NCBI RefSeq assembly: GCF_013388945.1
Contig: NZ_JACAEH010000001.1
Span: forward strand, 1 to 64,000
Direction: 5' to 3'
DNA: 64,000 bases
DNA from: Nitrososphaera sp.
Lineage (GTDB): Archaea; Thermoproteota; Nitrososphaeria; Nitrososphaerales; Nitrososphaeraceae
The notes under the pieces are model-generated. The model saw only the letters and a list, made by a program, of their open reading frames with translations. It was not told the origin of the DNA and did not search any database. The position numbers were made by a program, and so were the translations under genes. Below, piece by piece: positions 1 to 8,864 of this stretch. The stretch's first letter is position 1; each line of letters starts with the position of its first letter.

Positions 1-2
1 CC

Positions 3-617
3 ATAGAGGTGGCCTTTGACAGCGAAAAGTATCCCGGCTTTTTTGCATGGATAATCCCGACAGGCGAGGGCCGGGGCAAGGTGGGCGTTGCAGGCAAGGG
101 GATAAACGCGGCGTCGGCGCTCAAGTCGTACATGGACTCAAAGGGACCACACTCGGCTGTTCGCAAAGTCTATGCTCCTATCTGGGTCGGCGGCCCTGTA
201 GACCGCTTCGTAGACGGCAGGACTGTCATCACAGGCGACGCGGCGGGTCAGACAAAGCCGACGACTGCCGGCGGCATCTACACCTGCGGCATGGGGGGCA
301 TCCTTGCAGGCAGGGCCATCGCACAGGCAATGGCGGCAGGCGACGAGAGGCTGGACTACAAGCCTGCCTGGGAGTCGATGTTTGGGCAGGAATTTGAAAA
401 GATGTTGCTTGCGCGCAGGCTGCTTGAAAGGCTCGACAACAGGGCGATAGGCGAGCTGTTTGCGTCGGTCCCGCCGGAAAAGCTGGAAGAAGCGTCGTCG
501 ACCGGCGACTTTGACTTTCACTCTGCAGCGCTTTCAAAGGTCCTGGGCGTGAAAAGCGCGGCCAGGATGGCAAAAGCACTCCTTGGCAACGAAATCCGGC
601 GGCTTTTCGACTCCTAG
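3..617 (+). CDS. Geranylgeranyl reductase family FAD protein, C-terminal part (cut by window edge)
   Basis: The reading frame is already open at base 3 and the GTG at 9 is internal, so the N-terminal FAD-binding half lies outside the window. The visible part has the family pattern: a beta-rich middle, then a GDAAGQTKPTTAGGI-like stretch (about residue 75 of the visible part) that binds FAD and precedes a GMGG loop, followed by a helical tail. The family (known) reduces double bonds of geranylgeranyl chains in archaeal membrane lipids or menaquinone; which substrate is used here cannot be told. A second member of the family begins at 63144. Confidence 0.8.
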   Translation: MEVAFDSEKYPGFFAWIIPTGEGRGKVGVAGKGINAASALKSYMDSKGPHSAVRKVYAPIWVGGPVDRFVDGRTVITGDAAGQTKPTTAGGIYTCGMGGILAGRAIAQAMAAGDERLDYKPAWESMFGQEFEKMLLARRLLERLDNRAIGELFASVPPEKLEEASSTGDFDFHSAALSKVLGVKSAARMAKALLGNEIRRLFDS

Positions 618-652
618 ATAGATATAAATTCCGATATTGTTCTCCGAACCGC

Positions 653-832
653 ATGTCAAAGCCGTTGCAGTTGCCGGTCTGCACCTCATGCAGCAGGCCG
701 ATAATGCCTAACGATGAATGCGTAAAATACTACTGCCCCAATTGCGGGTACGTCCTGATGTGGCGATGCGAGTCGTGCCGCGAGTTTGCCCGTCCATACA
801 AGTGCGTCGGGTGCGGTTTTGAGGGCCCGTAG
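653..832 (+). CDS. Small zinc-ribbon protein (COG2888-like, translation-associated)
   Basis: A 59-residue protein with four CxxC-type knuckles (CTSC, CPNC, CESC, CVGC) covering nearly its whole length. This pattern matches the archaeal zinc-ribbon family annotated as RNA-binding and involved in translation. It ends 2 nt before the aEF1-beta start, so the two are probably co-transcribed, which fits a translation role. The start ATG lies about 25 nt after a TATA-like GATATAAAT. Function is by family recognition only. Confidence 0.8.
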   Translation: MSKPLQLPVCTSCSRPIMPNDECVKYYCPNCGYVLMWRCESCREFARPYKCVGCGFEGP

Positions 833-834
833 AA

Positions 835-1116
835 ATGGCACGCTTGATCGCCCGTGTTAAAGTGCTTCCGGCCGACGCCGAGACAAACCTGGACGGCGTT
901 GCGGAATCTCTGAAGAAAAATGTGCCGACCGGCATGGAGCTTAGCAAGTACACTAAAGAGCCCATTGCATTTGGGCTGCACGCAATAGTCGGCGACTTTA
1001 TGCTGGACGACTCGGAAGGCCAGATGGAAAAACTCGAGGACGCTATAAAGGCTGTAGAGGGCGTCGGCGAGATAGAAGTGATGAACATAAGCCGCGCTTC
1101 TGTCAAGATGAAGTAA
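835..1116 (+). CDS. ef1b: Elongation factor 1-beta (aEF1B)
   Basis: A 93-residue protein of the usual archaeal EF-1-beta length, with the N-terminal ARLIARVKVLPA strand and the C-terminal GVGEIEVMNISR segment typical of the family. It is the nucleotide-exchange factor for aEF1A, replacing GDP by GTP during elongation in the cytoplasm. It follows the small zinc-ribbon gene by 2 nt and precedes CDC48 by 31 nt; a GGAGG sequence at 1135-1139 serves the CDC48 start. Confidence 0.93.
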   Translation: MARLIARVKVLPADAETNLDGVAESLKKNVPTGMELSKYTKEPIAFGLHAIVGDFMLDDSEGQMEKLEDAIKAVEGVGEIEVMNISRASVKMK

Positions 1117-1147
1117 GGCTAATGCGCGTTATCCCGGAGGCCGGTGC

Positions 1148-3346
1148 ATGGTGAAAAAAGCCAAGGCAGGTAGCGACGAGTTTCAACAGATAGAACTTCG
1201 CGTCGCAGAAGCCAAGCACCGCGACGTGGGCAAGCGCAGGGCGCGCCTTGACCCGCACTACATGGAGCAGATGGGGCTGCAGCCGGGAGAGATTGTCGAG
1301 CTTGTCGGCAAGAGGCAGACTGCAGTCACCGCGTGGCCTGCAGACGACGAGGAGCAGGAGACAGACATCATCCGGATAGACGGCCAGACGAGAAAGAACG
1401 CCGGCGTCGGCCTGAACGACCTGCTTGCGGTAAGGCGCGCAGAGAGCAAGCCGGCAAAGAGCATAACGCTCAGCCCCATTGGCGACAGCAACATGACAGT
1501 TGACAAGGAGTTCTGCGAGTTTGTGAAAAGCAGGCTCAAGGGCTTCCCAGTGAGCGAGGGCGACGAGGTGTCAGTCATAATCCTCGGCAACCAGATGGAC
1601 TTTAAGGTGGAAAAGCTGGCGCCAAAGGCGATTGTGCGCATAGAGCGCCCGACAAAACTTTCGATAATCGCCGAGACCACGAGTGACCGCAAGCCCCGCG
1701 TAACATACGAGGAGATAGGCGGCATGAAGGAGCAGATACGCCGGCTGCGAGAGATAGTCGAGCTTCCGATGCGCCACCCGGAGGTCTTTGCAAGGCTCGG
1801 TATAGAGCCGCACTCTGGCATCCTGATGTACGGGCCGCCGGGCACAGGCAAGACGCTCATTGCAAAGGCGCTGGCGTCAGAATCTGAGGCCAACTTTTTC
1901 ATAATAAATGGGCCGGAGATAATGAACAAGTACTACGGCGAGACAGAGGCGCGCCTTCGGGACATATTCAAGGAGGCAAAAGAGTCGTCGCCATCGATAA
2001 TATTCATCGACGAGATTGACGCGATTGCGCCCAAGAGGGAGGAGGCGTTTGGCGACGTGGAAAAGCGCGTGGTCGCCCAGCTGCTTGCATTGATGGACGG
2101 GATGCAGGAGAGGGGCCAGGTGATAGTGCTTGGCGCCACCAACCGGCCCGAGAGCCTCGACCCAGCGCTCAGGCGCCCCGGCAGGTTTGACAGGGAGATA
2201 GAGATTGGCGTCCCAAATGCGGAAGGCAGGCTCGAGATACTTCAGATACACACACGCGGGATGCCCCTTGCTGACGACATCAACCTTGCCGAGCTTGCTT
2301 CCGAACTTCACGGCTACACGGGTGCAGACATAAAGGCGCTCTGCCGCGAAGCCGCAATGAAGGCGCTCCGGCGCTACCTTCCAGAGCTCGACTTGGAAGG
2401 GGACAAGATATCGCCTGAAATGCTCGAGTCGATGGTGATAACATCGAAGGACTTTCGAGACGGCATAAAGGAGATAGTGCCGACAGCCATGCGCGAGTTC
2501 TACGTCGAGGTCGCAAAGGTCAGGTGGGACGAGGTGGGCGGCCTGCAGGACGCAAAGCGGATACTCCACGACAACCTGATAGCGGCGATAAAAGAGCCCG
2601 AGAACTTTGCCAAGATGGGCATAAAGCCGCCCAAGGGCGCGCTGCTGTACGGCCCGTCAGGCACCGGCAAGACGCTCATTGCAAAGGCGCTTGCGACAGA
2701 GAGCAACGCCAACATCATAATCGTGAGGGGGCCCGAGGTGCTGTCCAAGTGGGTCGGAGAATCCGAAAAGGCAATCCGCGAGATATTTAGAAAAGCCAAG
2801 ACCTCGTCGCCGTGCATAGTGGTGTTTGACGAGCTGGACTCGCTTGCGCGCCCGAGGGGCCAGAGCGACGACTCGTCTGGCAACGAGCGCGTGGTCAGCC
2901 AGATACTGACAGAGATGGACGACGCTGCAAGCTCTGGCGTCATAGTAGTCGGAATCACGAACAGGCCGGACCTCGTGGACCCGTCGCTCTTGCGCCCGGG
3001 CAGGCTCGACCTTATAGTCTACATAGGCCAGCCGGACGAGGCTGCGAGGCTAGAGATACTGAAGATAATAACGCAGCCGATGCCCCTTGCAGAGGACGTC
3101 GACCTTGAGTCTATAGCCCAGGCCGCAAAGAACTTTAGCGGGGCCGACCTAGTGGCGCTGTGCAGGGAAGCCGCGGTGAGCGCCATGCAGAACAAGTCAG
3201 ACATAGTCTCGGGCCAGGACTTTGCCAAGGCCTTAAAAGCAGCAAGACCGTCTATAACAAAGGAAGTCGAGGACTGGTACGAGGCGATGAAGAAGAACCT
3301 GACCTATGCGATGCCAAAGCCGCCGGACAAATCCTTCTACGGGTGA
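1148..3346 (+). CDS. cdc48: CDC48/VAT-type AAA+ ATPase
   Basis: This 732-residue protein has the complete CDC48 architecture: an N-terminal double-psi barrel region (about 1-185) and two AAA modules. The first has Walker A GPPGTGKT (about 227-234) and Walker B IIFIDEID; the second has GPSGTGKT (about 500-507) and [11 protein letters not shown] arginines follow each. It unfolds proteins for degradation or complex disassembly. The C-terminus ends Phe-Tyr-Gly, a hydrophobic-Tyr-X motif of the kind used to dock on the 20S proteasome. A GGAGG ribosome-binding site lies 8 nt before the ATG. Identity is secure; proteasome docking is inferred from the tail. Confidence 0.97.
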   Translation: MVKKAKAGSDEFQQIELRVAEAKHRDVGKRRARLDPHYMEQMGLQPGEIVELVGKRQTAVTAWPADDEEQETDIIRIDGQTRKNAGVGLNDLLAVRRAESKPAKSITLSPIGDSNMTVDKEFCEFVKSRLKGFPVSEGDEVSVIILGNQMDFKVEKLAPKAIVRIERPTKLSIIAETTSDRKPRVTYEEIGGMKEQIRRLREIVELPMRHPEVFARLGIEPHSGILMYGPPGTGKTLIAKALASESEANFFIINGPEIMNKYYGETEARLRDIFKEAKESSPSIIFIDEIDAIAPKREEAFGDVEKRVVAQLLALMDGMQERGQVIVLGATNRPESLDPALRRPGRFDREIEIGVPNAEGRLEILQIHTRGMPLADDINLAELASELHGYTGADIKALCREAAMKALRRYLPELDLEGDKISPEMLESMVITSKDFRDGIKEIVPTAMREFYVEVAKVRWDEVGGLQDAKRILHDNLIAAIKEPENFAKMGIKPPKGALLYGPSGTGKTLIAKALATESNANIIIVRGPEVLSKWVGESEKAIREIFRKAKTSSPCIVVFDELDSLARPRGQSDDSSGNERVVSQILTEMDDAASSGVIVVGITNRPDLVDPSLLRPGRLDLIVYIGQPDEAARLEILKIITQPMPLAEDVDLESIAQAAKNFSGADLVALCREAAVSAMQNKSDIVSGQDFAKALKAARPSITKEVEDWYEAMKKNLTYAMPKPPDKSFYG

Positions 3347-3350
3347 CACT

Positions 3351-3566
3351 ATGAAATATCCATTAAGAAACCTAGTCTACGAAAAGATCCGCCAGGCAGG
3401 CACGATGACAGACGCGGACCTGATGAACGCGCTGTCAAAAGACGGCGTGACGCTTGCCGACTCGGAATTCAACAAGATCCTGCTCGACCTTGAGATCTAC
3501 GGGCTCATCAGGGTGTCGTGGGTCACCAAGGAAAAGCGCAGGGTCGAGCTGGTCGCGCAGACTTAG
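3351..3566 (+). CDS. Small winged-helix-like protein
   Basis: A 71-residue protein starting 4 nt after the CDC48 stop; the longer open frame from 3306 overlaps CDC48 and is not needed. The pattern of helices ending in EIYGLIRVSWVTKEKRRVELV resembles a winged-helix fold with its wing (inference). Conserved placement behind cdc48 is plausible but I cannot check it. The 3' end overlaps the convergent ctaB gene by 4 nt. No function is assigned. Confidence 0.75.
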   Translation: MKYPLRNLVYEKIRQAGTMTDADLMNALSKDGVTLADSEFNKILLDLEIYGLIRVSWVTKEKRRVELVAQT

Positions 3567-4453
3567 AACGGCCTGTAGTAGAACAGCGCGTCGACTGCAA
3601 GCGCCACAAAGATGACGACGAGGTACGGCGCCGTGACCTTGTACGCCTTCCAGGCAAACTCCGGTGTCGGGTTCTTTGTAAGCTTGTAGTGGTAGGCAAG
3701 CATGAGCCCGCCAGAGACTGCCGCGATCACCGCATACAAAAGGCCGAGGCCGAAAAAGTACAGCGCTACAGAATAGGGCAGGAGTATCGCAGTGTTGGCA
3801 AGGATATAGCTTGCAGTCTTTTGGTTTCCTATCATGACCGGGAGCATCGGCACGCGGACGCTTGCATATTCCTCCCGCGCGCGGATTGCAAGGCACCAAA
3901 AGTGTGGAGGAGTCCACATGAACACGAGCCACCCGACAAGAAAGCCGAGCAGGTCCATAGAACCTGTGGCAGTTGCCCAGCCTGCCATCGACGCGGCCGA
4001 GCCGGCAAAGCCTCCGATGACTATGTTTGACGCGTTGCTGCGCTTGAGCCACGCTGTGTAGATTATGACGTAAAAGAATATGCCAAGCGCTATCATGCCT
4101 GTCGCAACAGGGTTGAGCGTGAACCATGCAATGGCGACAGAGATGGCGCTCACCGCTATGCCGTAGGCAAGGACGCTTTGCGCAGAGAGCCTGCCGGCAG
4201 GAATGGGCCTCTTGGCTGTACGCTCCATTATCTTGTCTATGTCCCTGTCGTAGTAGTGGTTGAGAGCGCTTGCGCCCATCGAAGCCAGCGCCCCTGAGAG
4301 CGTCAGGAAGCCGAGGTGCCACCAGCTGACGTCCCACGCAACGGCAGGGGTTGCATCAAAGCGCGTGGCCGCAAGGTACGAGCAGACTGCGGTAATTACG
4401 AGGACTACCACTATTCTGGGCTTTGAAACCTCTACAAAGTCACGTGCGGTCAC
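3563..4453 (-). CDS. ctaB: Protoheme IX farnesyltransferase (heme O synthase)
   Basis: A 296-residue UbiA-superfamily membrane protein with about eight to nine hydrophobic segments. The prenyl-diphosphate site NHYYDRDID is at about residues 85-93, followed by RTAKRPIP, and the CtaB-type LKRSNASNIVIGG loop is present. The enzyme adds a farnesyl group to heme b to make heme O for heme-copper oxidases, consistent with an aerobic ammonia oxidizer. It is convergent with the upstream small gene and monocistronic. Confidence 0.95.
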   Translation of the reverse strand: MTARDFVEVSKPRIVVVLVITAVCSYLAATRFDATPAVAWDVSWWHLGFLTLSGALASMGASALNHYYDRDIDKIMERTAKRPIPAGRLSAQSVLAYGIAVSAISVAIAWFTLNPVATGMIALGIFFYVIIYTAWLKRSNASNIVIGGFAGSAASMAGWATATGSMDLLGFLVGWLVFMWTPPHFWCLAIRAREEYASVRVPMLPVMIGNQKTASYILANTAILLPYSVALYFFGLGLLYAVIAAVSGGLMLAYHYKLTKNPTPEFAWKAYKVTAPYLVVIFVALAVDALFYYRPF

Positions 4454-4505
4454 GGATGGTGCCTCGTGGGTGTTCTGCCTCTGCTAGCATTTAATTTATT
4501 CGGAC

Positions 4506-4793
4506 TCAGTAGACGAAATGCTTCAGGTTTGACACCTGCAGCCTGTAGAATTTCAGTATTTTGCGCTTCAGGATGGAATGCTCTGCGTCGGAAAGCCCGC
4601 AGCCGCACTTTCGTTTGTCTATGCCGTGCCTGTCTGCCATCGCGCACACGTCTGCTATCTTTTTCCTTGCGTCCTCAAAGTCGTATTCGACCTTGTGCGT
4701 GCGCTCCACCATGTCAAGCAGGTTGACCGCTGCGAGCCACGCGTCCCACACCGTGTCGCCGTCGCCGACGTCAAACAGGTCTGCCACTGACAA
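4506..4793 (-). CDS. Conserved-looking hypothetical protein, 95 aa
   Basis: I do not recognise this protein. It is largely helical and acidic in its N-terminal two thirds. A CGCGLSDAEHSILKRKILKFYRLQ segment lies near the C-terminus, with two cysteines that could bind metal. It lies between the ctaB and cupredoxin genes and is transcribed divergently from the latter. Codon use resembles the neighbouring core genes, so it is probably real. Confidence 0.65.
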   Translation of the reverse strand: MSVADLFDVGDGDTVWDAWLAAVNLLDMVERTHKVEYDFEDARKKIADVCAMADRHGIDKRKCGCGLSDAEHSILKRKILKFYRLQVSNLKHFVY

Positions 4794-4895
4794 GCTGCGT
4801 GTGGCTCTGCAAATTCGACATTAAGGAAGGTTGTCAATAATTTTGGATGTCTAGAAAAGATTAATTATGCCAAAATTGCCCCCAATAACCGGAGC

Positions 4896-6077
4896 ATGAC
4901 TGACTGGGACCTGCTGACCCCCGGCATAGGACTTACCACCATCGGCATAGTCGGCGTCGGCATCTCGCTTGCAGGCATCGCCAAGACCTTCATCGACGGC
5001 ATGCACGCAGTCTCGCTCCTTACCATGTTTATCGGCATGATATTCCTTGCCTCCGGCATCTTCAAAGACGGGTTCCCGTCGTCGGGCAAGGCCAAGTCCG
5101 GCACCTTCATCACGCTCGGCTTCCTGGTGACCTTTGGCGTTGCAGCCGCAGTCACGGTGAGCACGCAGGTGCCCAGCATCTTTGCCTACATCGGGCTCAT
5201 GACAATCATCGGCATCCCCGGCGCAATGCTTGCGTTTGTCTCGTACAAAAAGCCAGAATACCTCAAGGCCGCGGCAGTCATTTTCATAGGTGGCTCGATT
5301 GTCGCCGGCGCTACGTTCTATGCTTTTGGCTTGGTGGCGCCCAAGGCTCCCGTAGAAGAGGAAGAAGAGACTCCCACCCCAGAGACTCCGCCTGCGCCGA
5401 CAAACATAGTCAAGGCGACAATCCTTGCCGGCGCCTCGTCGCAGGACAACCCTGACTACGACCCCGACCCCGTAGTGGCTGCAAAAGGCGACGGCGTAGA
5501 GTGGACCAACGCTGACAACACGCCGCATACTGTAACAAGCAAGGCCGACGACGGGGCTGCCTTTGACTCTGGCGTGATCGCCGCCGGCAAGACGTGGGTG
5601 CTCAACACCGCGACGCTTGACGTCGGCGAATACGAGTACTACTGCACGTTGCACCCGTTCATGACAGCGTTCTTGCAGGTGACCGAAGCCGGCCAGTCCA
5701 CAGGCGAGCAGGCAGGCGGGACCGAGGCGCCAACCAACTCGACGGGTGGTGCGCCTGGCGGGGAAGCGACGCCTGCTACCGTGACTCCTGTCTCGATAGT
5801 GGTCGGTTCCTCTGCGCCTACAAACGGCCAGTTCTACGACCCTGACGTCGTCGAGACTACGGTTGGAAGCATGGTTGTGTGGACCAATGACGACTCCACT
5901 TTCCACACGGTGACGTCGGGCGTGGTCGAAGGCAATACTCCGGCGCCTGACGGCGTGTTTGACTCGAAAATCATGAAAGGTGGCGCCGAATTCAACTGGG
6001 TGTTTGAAGAAACTGGCGAATACAATTACTACTGCTCGCTCCATCCCTATATGACGGGCAAGGTAATCGTCAACTAG
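4896..6077 (+). CDS. Membrane-anchored protein with two plastocyanin-like copper domains
   Basis: The first 150 residues of this 393-residue protein hold four hydrophobic segments. A Glu/Pro/Thr linker follows, then two cupredoxin domains at about 165-260 and 295-393. Each domain has a complete type 1 copper set: His in PHTVTS or FHTVTS, then a C-x2-H-x2-M cluster (CTLHPFM and CSLHPYM). Thaumarchaea use such proteins as copper electron carriers in place of cytochromes (known); the redox partner is not visible. A TATA-like GATTAATTA lies about 35 nt upstream. The JAMM gene follows with no gap. Confidence 0.9.
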   Translation: MTDWDLLTPGIGLTTIGIVGVGISLAGIAKTFIDGMHAVSLLTMFIGMIFLASGIFKDGFPSSGKAKSGTFITLGFLVTFGVAAAVTVSTQVPSIFAYIGLMTIIGIPGAMLAFVSYKKPEYLKAAAVIFIGGSIVAGATFYAFGLVAPKAPVEEEEETPTPETPPAPTNIVKATILAGASSQDNPDYDPDPVVAAKGDGVEWTNADNTPHTVTSKADDGAAFDSGVIAAGKTWVLNTATLDVGEYEYYCTLHPFMTAFLQVTEAGQSTGEQAGGTEAPTNSTGGAPGGEATPATVTPVSIVVGSSAPTNGQFYDPDVVETTVGSMVVWTNDDSTFHTVTSGVVEGNTPAPDGVFDSKIMKGGAEFNWVFEETGEYNYYCSLHPYMTGKVIVN

Positions 6078-6488
6078 ATGCAGAGCATACCTTCGAGCAT
6101 TGTTCTGACGCAAAGCCATCTGGCACAGCTTGAAAAGCACGCCAGAGACTCGCTTCCAAACGAGTCGTGCGCGTTCTTACTTGGCGCCGGCGCAGCGCAG
6201 GTCGCAGTGTCTGAAGTCATGGTGGTGAAAAACGCGCAGGCCGACAGGGTCTCTTTTTCCGTGCCTGCCGACGAGCTCTTGAACGCCTACAAGAAAGCGG
6301 AAGAAAAAAAGCTGCAGGTTGCAGGGATATTCCACTCGCACCCCGCAAGCCCCAAGCCGTCGTCGACTGACGCAAGGTTCATGGAGATAAACCCTGTAGT
6401 GTGGGTCATTTATTCAACGACTGAAAGCAGGTTTGCGGCCTGGATTCATTCAGACCAGATTTATCCGGTCGAAATTGTCGTGCGCTAG
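6078..6488 (+). CDS. JAMM/MPN-domain metalloprotease
   Basis: A 136-residue single-domain protein with an intact JAMM signature: a Glu near residue 29 (NESC) and H-S-H-P-x6-S-x2-D at about 90-102. In archaea this family includes desampylases that remove ubiquitin-like SAMPs, and in other contexts sulfur-carrier processing enzymes. No ubiquitin-like gene is nearby, so the substrate is unknown. The start directly abuts the cupredoxin stop. The 3' end overlaps aspS convergently by 4 nt. Confidence 0.9.
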   Translation: MQSIPSSIVLTQSHLAQLEKHARDSLPNESCAFLLGAGAAQVAVSEVMVVKNAQADRVSFSVPADELLNAYKKAEEKKLQVAGIFHSHPASPKPSSTDARFMEINPVVWVIYSTTESRFAAWIHSDQIYPVEIVVR

Positions 6489-7807
6489 GGCGTCAGCCTG
6501 TCGGTGTCGCGGGGATACAGCACTACCTCGCGCACGTTCTGCGCGCCCGTGAGCACCATCATCAGCCTGTCAAAGCCAAGTCCCCACCCCGAGTGAGGTG
6601 GCATGCCCCAGTCAAACGCCTTCAGGTGTTCTGCAAAGCCCTCGGGGTTGAGCCCCTGCTCCGCAAGCCTTGCCCGCAGTTTTGCAGGGTCGTGCAGCCT
6701 GCGCCCGCCAGACACAAGCTCGAGATATCCGTGCTGCAGGTCAAAGGACTTTGAAAGCCGCGGGTCGTCCTCCTTTTCGTGGATGTAGAAGGGCTTTAGC
6801 TTGAGCGGCCAGTCGGTGATAAAGTAAAAGCCACTGTGCGCCTCGCCCAGCTTGCGCAGCGCCGCGTCTGACAGGTCGTCTCCAAACGCAAGCTTTTCGC
6901 CTGTCTTTGCAAGCTCGTCGAGGCACTGCTCGTAGGTCAGCCGCTCTATCTTGCCTATCTCTGTCTTTTTGGCGCCGGCAAGTTCAAGTTCGCAGCTGCA
7001 GTTCTCGTTGAACTCCTTTGCGACTGTCCTGACCACCTTTTCTACCAGGTCCATTACGTCTTCATAGTCCAAGAACGCGGCCTCGACGTCGACGCTTGTA
7101 AACTCGGTCAGGTGCCTCACCGTGTGCGAGTTTTCGGCCCTGAAATACGGCCCTATCTCGAATACCCTGTCAAGCCCGAGCGTCAGCTGCTCCTTGTACA
7201 GCTGGGGGCTCTGCGCAAGGTACGCCTTGCGCTTGAAATATTCAAAGCCAAACAGGTTTGCGCCGCCCTCGCTTGCGCTCCCGATTATCTTGGGGGTGTT
7301 CACTTCGATGAACCCCTCGCTCCGCAAGAGGTCGCGAACTGCCTTGAGCCCTGCAGAACGCAGCCTGAATATTGCTGCGACTTTTGGGTTGCGCAGGTCA
7401 AGCGCCCTGGCGTCAAGCCGCTTGTCAAACGCAGACTCGACCCTGCCTGTAGGGTCTATCGGCAGCGGGTGGACGGCGCCTGTAAGTATTGAAAACTCGC
7501 TGACCTTGACCTCTACTGGAAAGTCCCTTGCCTTGCTCTTTTGCACCACGCCTGCGACCACGACCGCGCTCTGCCTCTGAGCCTGCACGGCTTTCTGCAC
7601 GTTGTCGCCTGTGACTATAATCTGGCATGCGCCCGTAGCGTCGCGCACGGTGACAAAGGCGAGCTTGCCTATGTCGCGCACGTCCTCTATCCAGCCGCCT
7701 ATCCTTACCTCCTTGCCTACAAGGTGCTCGCCAAGCTCGCGGGCATAGTGGGTTCTGTGTATGTCTGCCATCCCGGGTTTCTCGCTATCTTTGACCGACC
7801 TTGCCAT
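6485..7807 (-). CDS. aspS: Aspartyl-tRNA synthetase
   Basis: A class IIb aminoacyl-tRNA synthetase: an N-terminal OB-fold anticodon-binding domain (about 15-110) precedes the catalytic core, which contains FRAENSHTVRHLTEFTSVD and ends with GWGLGFDRLMM (motif 3). Its length of about 440 residues and lack of a bacterial insertion make it archaeal type, often non-discriminating (Asp/Asn); discrimination cannot be judged here. The start is uncertain: TTG 7828, ATG 7807 and ATG 7771 are in frame. ATG 7807 sits best relative to the TATA element near 7838-7846 shared with the divergent ABC gene. Confidence 0.95.
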   Translation of the reverse strand: MARSVKDSEKPGMADIHRTHYARELGEHLVGKEVRIGGWIEDVRDIGKLAFVTVRDATGACQIIVTGDNVQKAVQAQRQSAVVVAGVVQKSKARDFPVEVKVSEFSILTGAVHPLPIDPTGRVESAFDKRLDARALDLRNPKVAAIFRLRSAGLKAVRDLLRSEGFIEVNTPKIIGSASEGGANLFGFEYFKRKAYLAQSPQLYKEQLTLGLDRVFEIGPYFRAENSHTVRHLTEFTSVDVEAAFLDYEDVMDLVEKVVRTVAKEFNENCSCELELAGAKKTEIGKIERLTYEQCLDELAKTGEKLAFGDDLSDAALRKLGEAHSGFYFITDWPLKLKPFYIHEKEDDPRLSKSFDLQHGYLELVSGGRRLHDPAKLRARLAEQGLNPEGFAEHLKAFDWGMPPHSGWGLGFDRLMMVLTGAQNVREVVLYPRDTDRLTP

Positions 7808-7853
7808 CTTTTGAACCTTTTCCACCAATGGCGCAAGCTATTATACGTACGAC

Positions 7854-8849
7854 GTGTCCATGCCGTTAGTGCCTCAGGACGACGACAAGATTGCAGTCTC
7901 TGCGCTTTCCGCCTTCTACATGACCGAGAGAGGCCCGGTGAGGGCGGTAGACGGCGTCAACTTTGTGCTCAAGAAAAGCGAGTCGCTGGGAATCGTCGGC
8001 GAGTCTGCCTGCGGCAAGAGCACTCTCGGGTCTGCGCTCATGCGCTCTATGCAGGCGCCCGGCAAGGTTGTGGGCGGAAGCGTGATGCTGTCAGGCCAGG
8101 ACGTGGCAAAGCTTTCAGACAGGGAATTCACGGAAAAGGTGCGATGGAAAAAGATAGCGATGGTCTTTCAGGGCGCCATGAACGCGCTTGACCCTGTATA
8201 CACGGTGTCTAGCCAGCTCAAAGAAGTGCTCAGGGAGCACGGCTACCGGGGCGACTACGGGAGCAAAGTCGCAGAATCACTAAAGCAGGTGGGGCTGGAC
8301 CCGTCGGTGGGCGCAAGGTACCCGCACGAGCTTTCCGGCGGCATGAAGCAGCGCGTCGTCATTGCAATGGCGCTCTTGCTAGAGCCGGAACTTTTGATAG
8401 CCGACGAGCCGACGACGGCGCTTGACGTGCTGGTGCAGGCGCAGATAATCTCACTCCTCAAAAAACTGCACGAGGAAAAGAACCTGACAGTCATCCTCAT
8501 CACGCACGACCTTGCGCTTGTGTCGCAGATAGCCCAAAAGATAGGCATAATGTACGCCGGCCAGCTGGTGGAGTTTGGCTCCGCGGAGGAGGTCTACCGC
8601 GACCCCAAGCACCCGTACACGCAGGCTTTGATTTCGGCGGTCCCGCGACTCCATTCCACAGAAAAAAACATCCGCTTCATCCCCGGCAGTCCGCCGTCGC
8701 TCCTCGACCCGCCAAAGGGCTGCAGGTTCTACGCGCGCTGCCCGCACGCGATGGACGTGTGCAAGAGCGACCCGCCTGAATTTCCCACAAACACGGGCTA
8801 CGTCCGGTGCTTCCTGTACGACCCAACGTTAAAAAAGACGGCTGACTGA
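7854..8849 (+). CDS. Oligopeptide/dipeptide-type ABC transporter ATPase (OppD/DppD family)
   Basis: A 331-residue ABC ATPase with Walker A GESACGKST (about 53-61), signature LSGGMKQRV, Walker B LLIADEPTTALD and the C-terminal oligo_HPY region with spaced cysteines (GCRFYARCPHAMDVC) found only in the peptide/nickel importer class. No permease or binding protein is adjacent, so it may serve a transporter encoded elsewhere. The GTG start at 7854 lies shortly after the TATA-like CTATTATACG of the region shared with aspS. Confidence 0.9.
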   Translation: MSMPLVPQDDDKIAVSALSAFYMTERGPVRAVDGVNFVLKKSESLGIVGESACGKSTLGSALMRSMQAPGKVVGGSVMLSGQDVAKLSDREFTEKVRWKKIAMVFQGAMNALDPVYTVSSQLKEVLREHGYRGDYGSKVAESLKQVGLDPSVGARYPHELSGGMKQRVVIAMALLLEPELLIADEPTTALDVLVQAQIISLLKKLHEEKNLTVILITHDLALVSQIAQKIGIMYAGQLVEFGSAEEVYRDPKHPYTQALISAVPRLHSTEKNIRFIPGSPPSLLDPPKGCRFYARCPHAMDVCKSDPPEFPTNTGYVRCFLYDPTLKKTAD

Positions 8850-8864
8850 CAACCACGCTGCCTG

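Noticed and set aside
3435-4337. 300-residue open frame overlapping ctaB in another frame of the same strand
   Set aside because: No hydrophobic or domain pattern; the ctaB frame has the full UbiA motif set.
4851-6140. 429-residue open frame antisense to the double cupredoxin gene
   Set aside because: Its composition (Arg/His-rich, no domain pattern) is that of a shadow frame in G+C-rich DNA, while the opposite strand encodes a clear two-domain copper protein.
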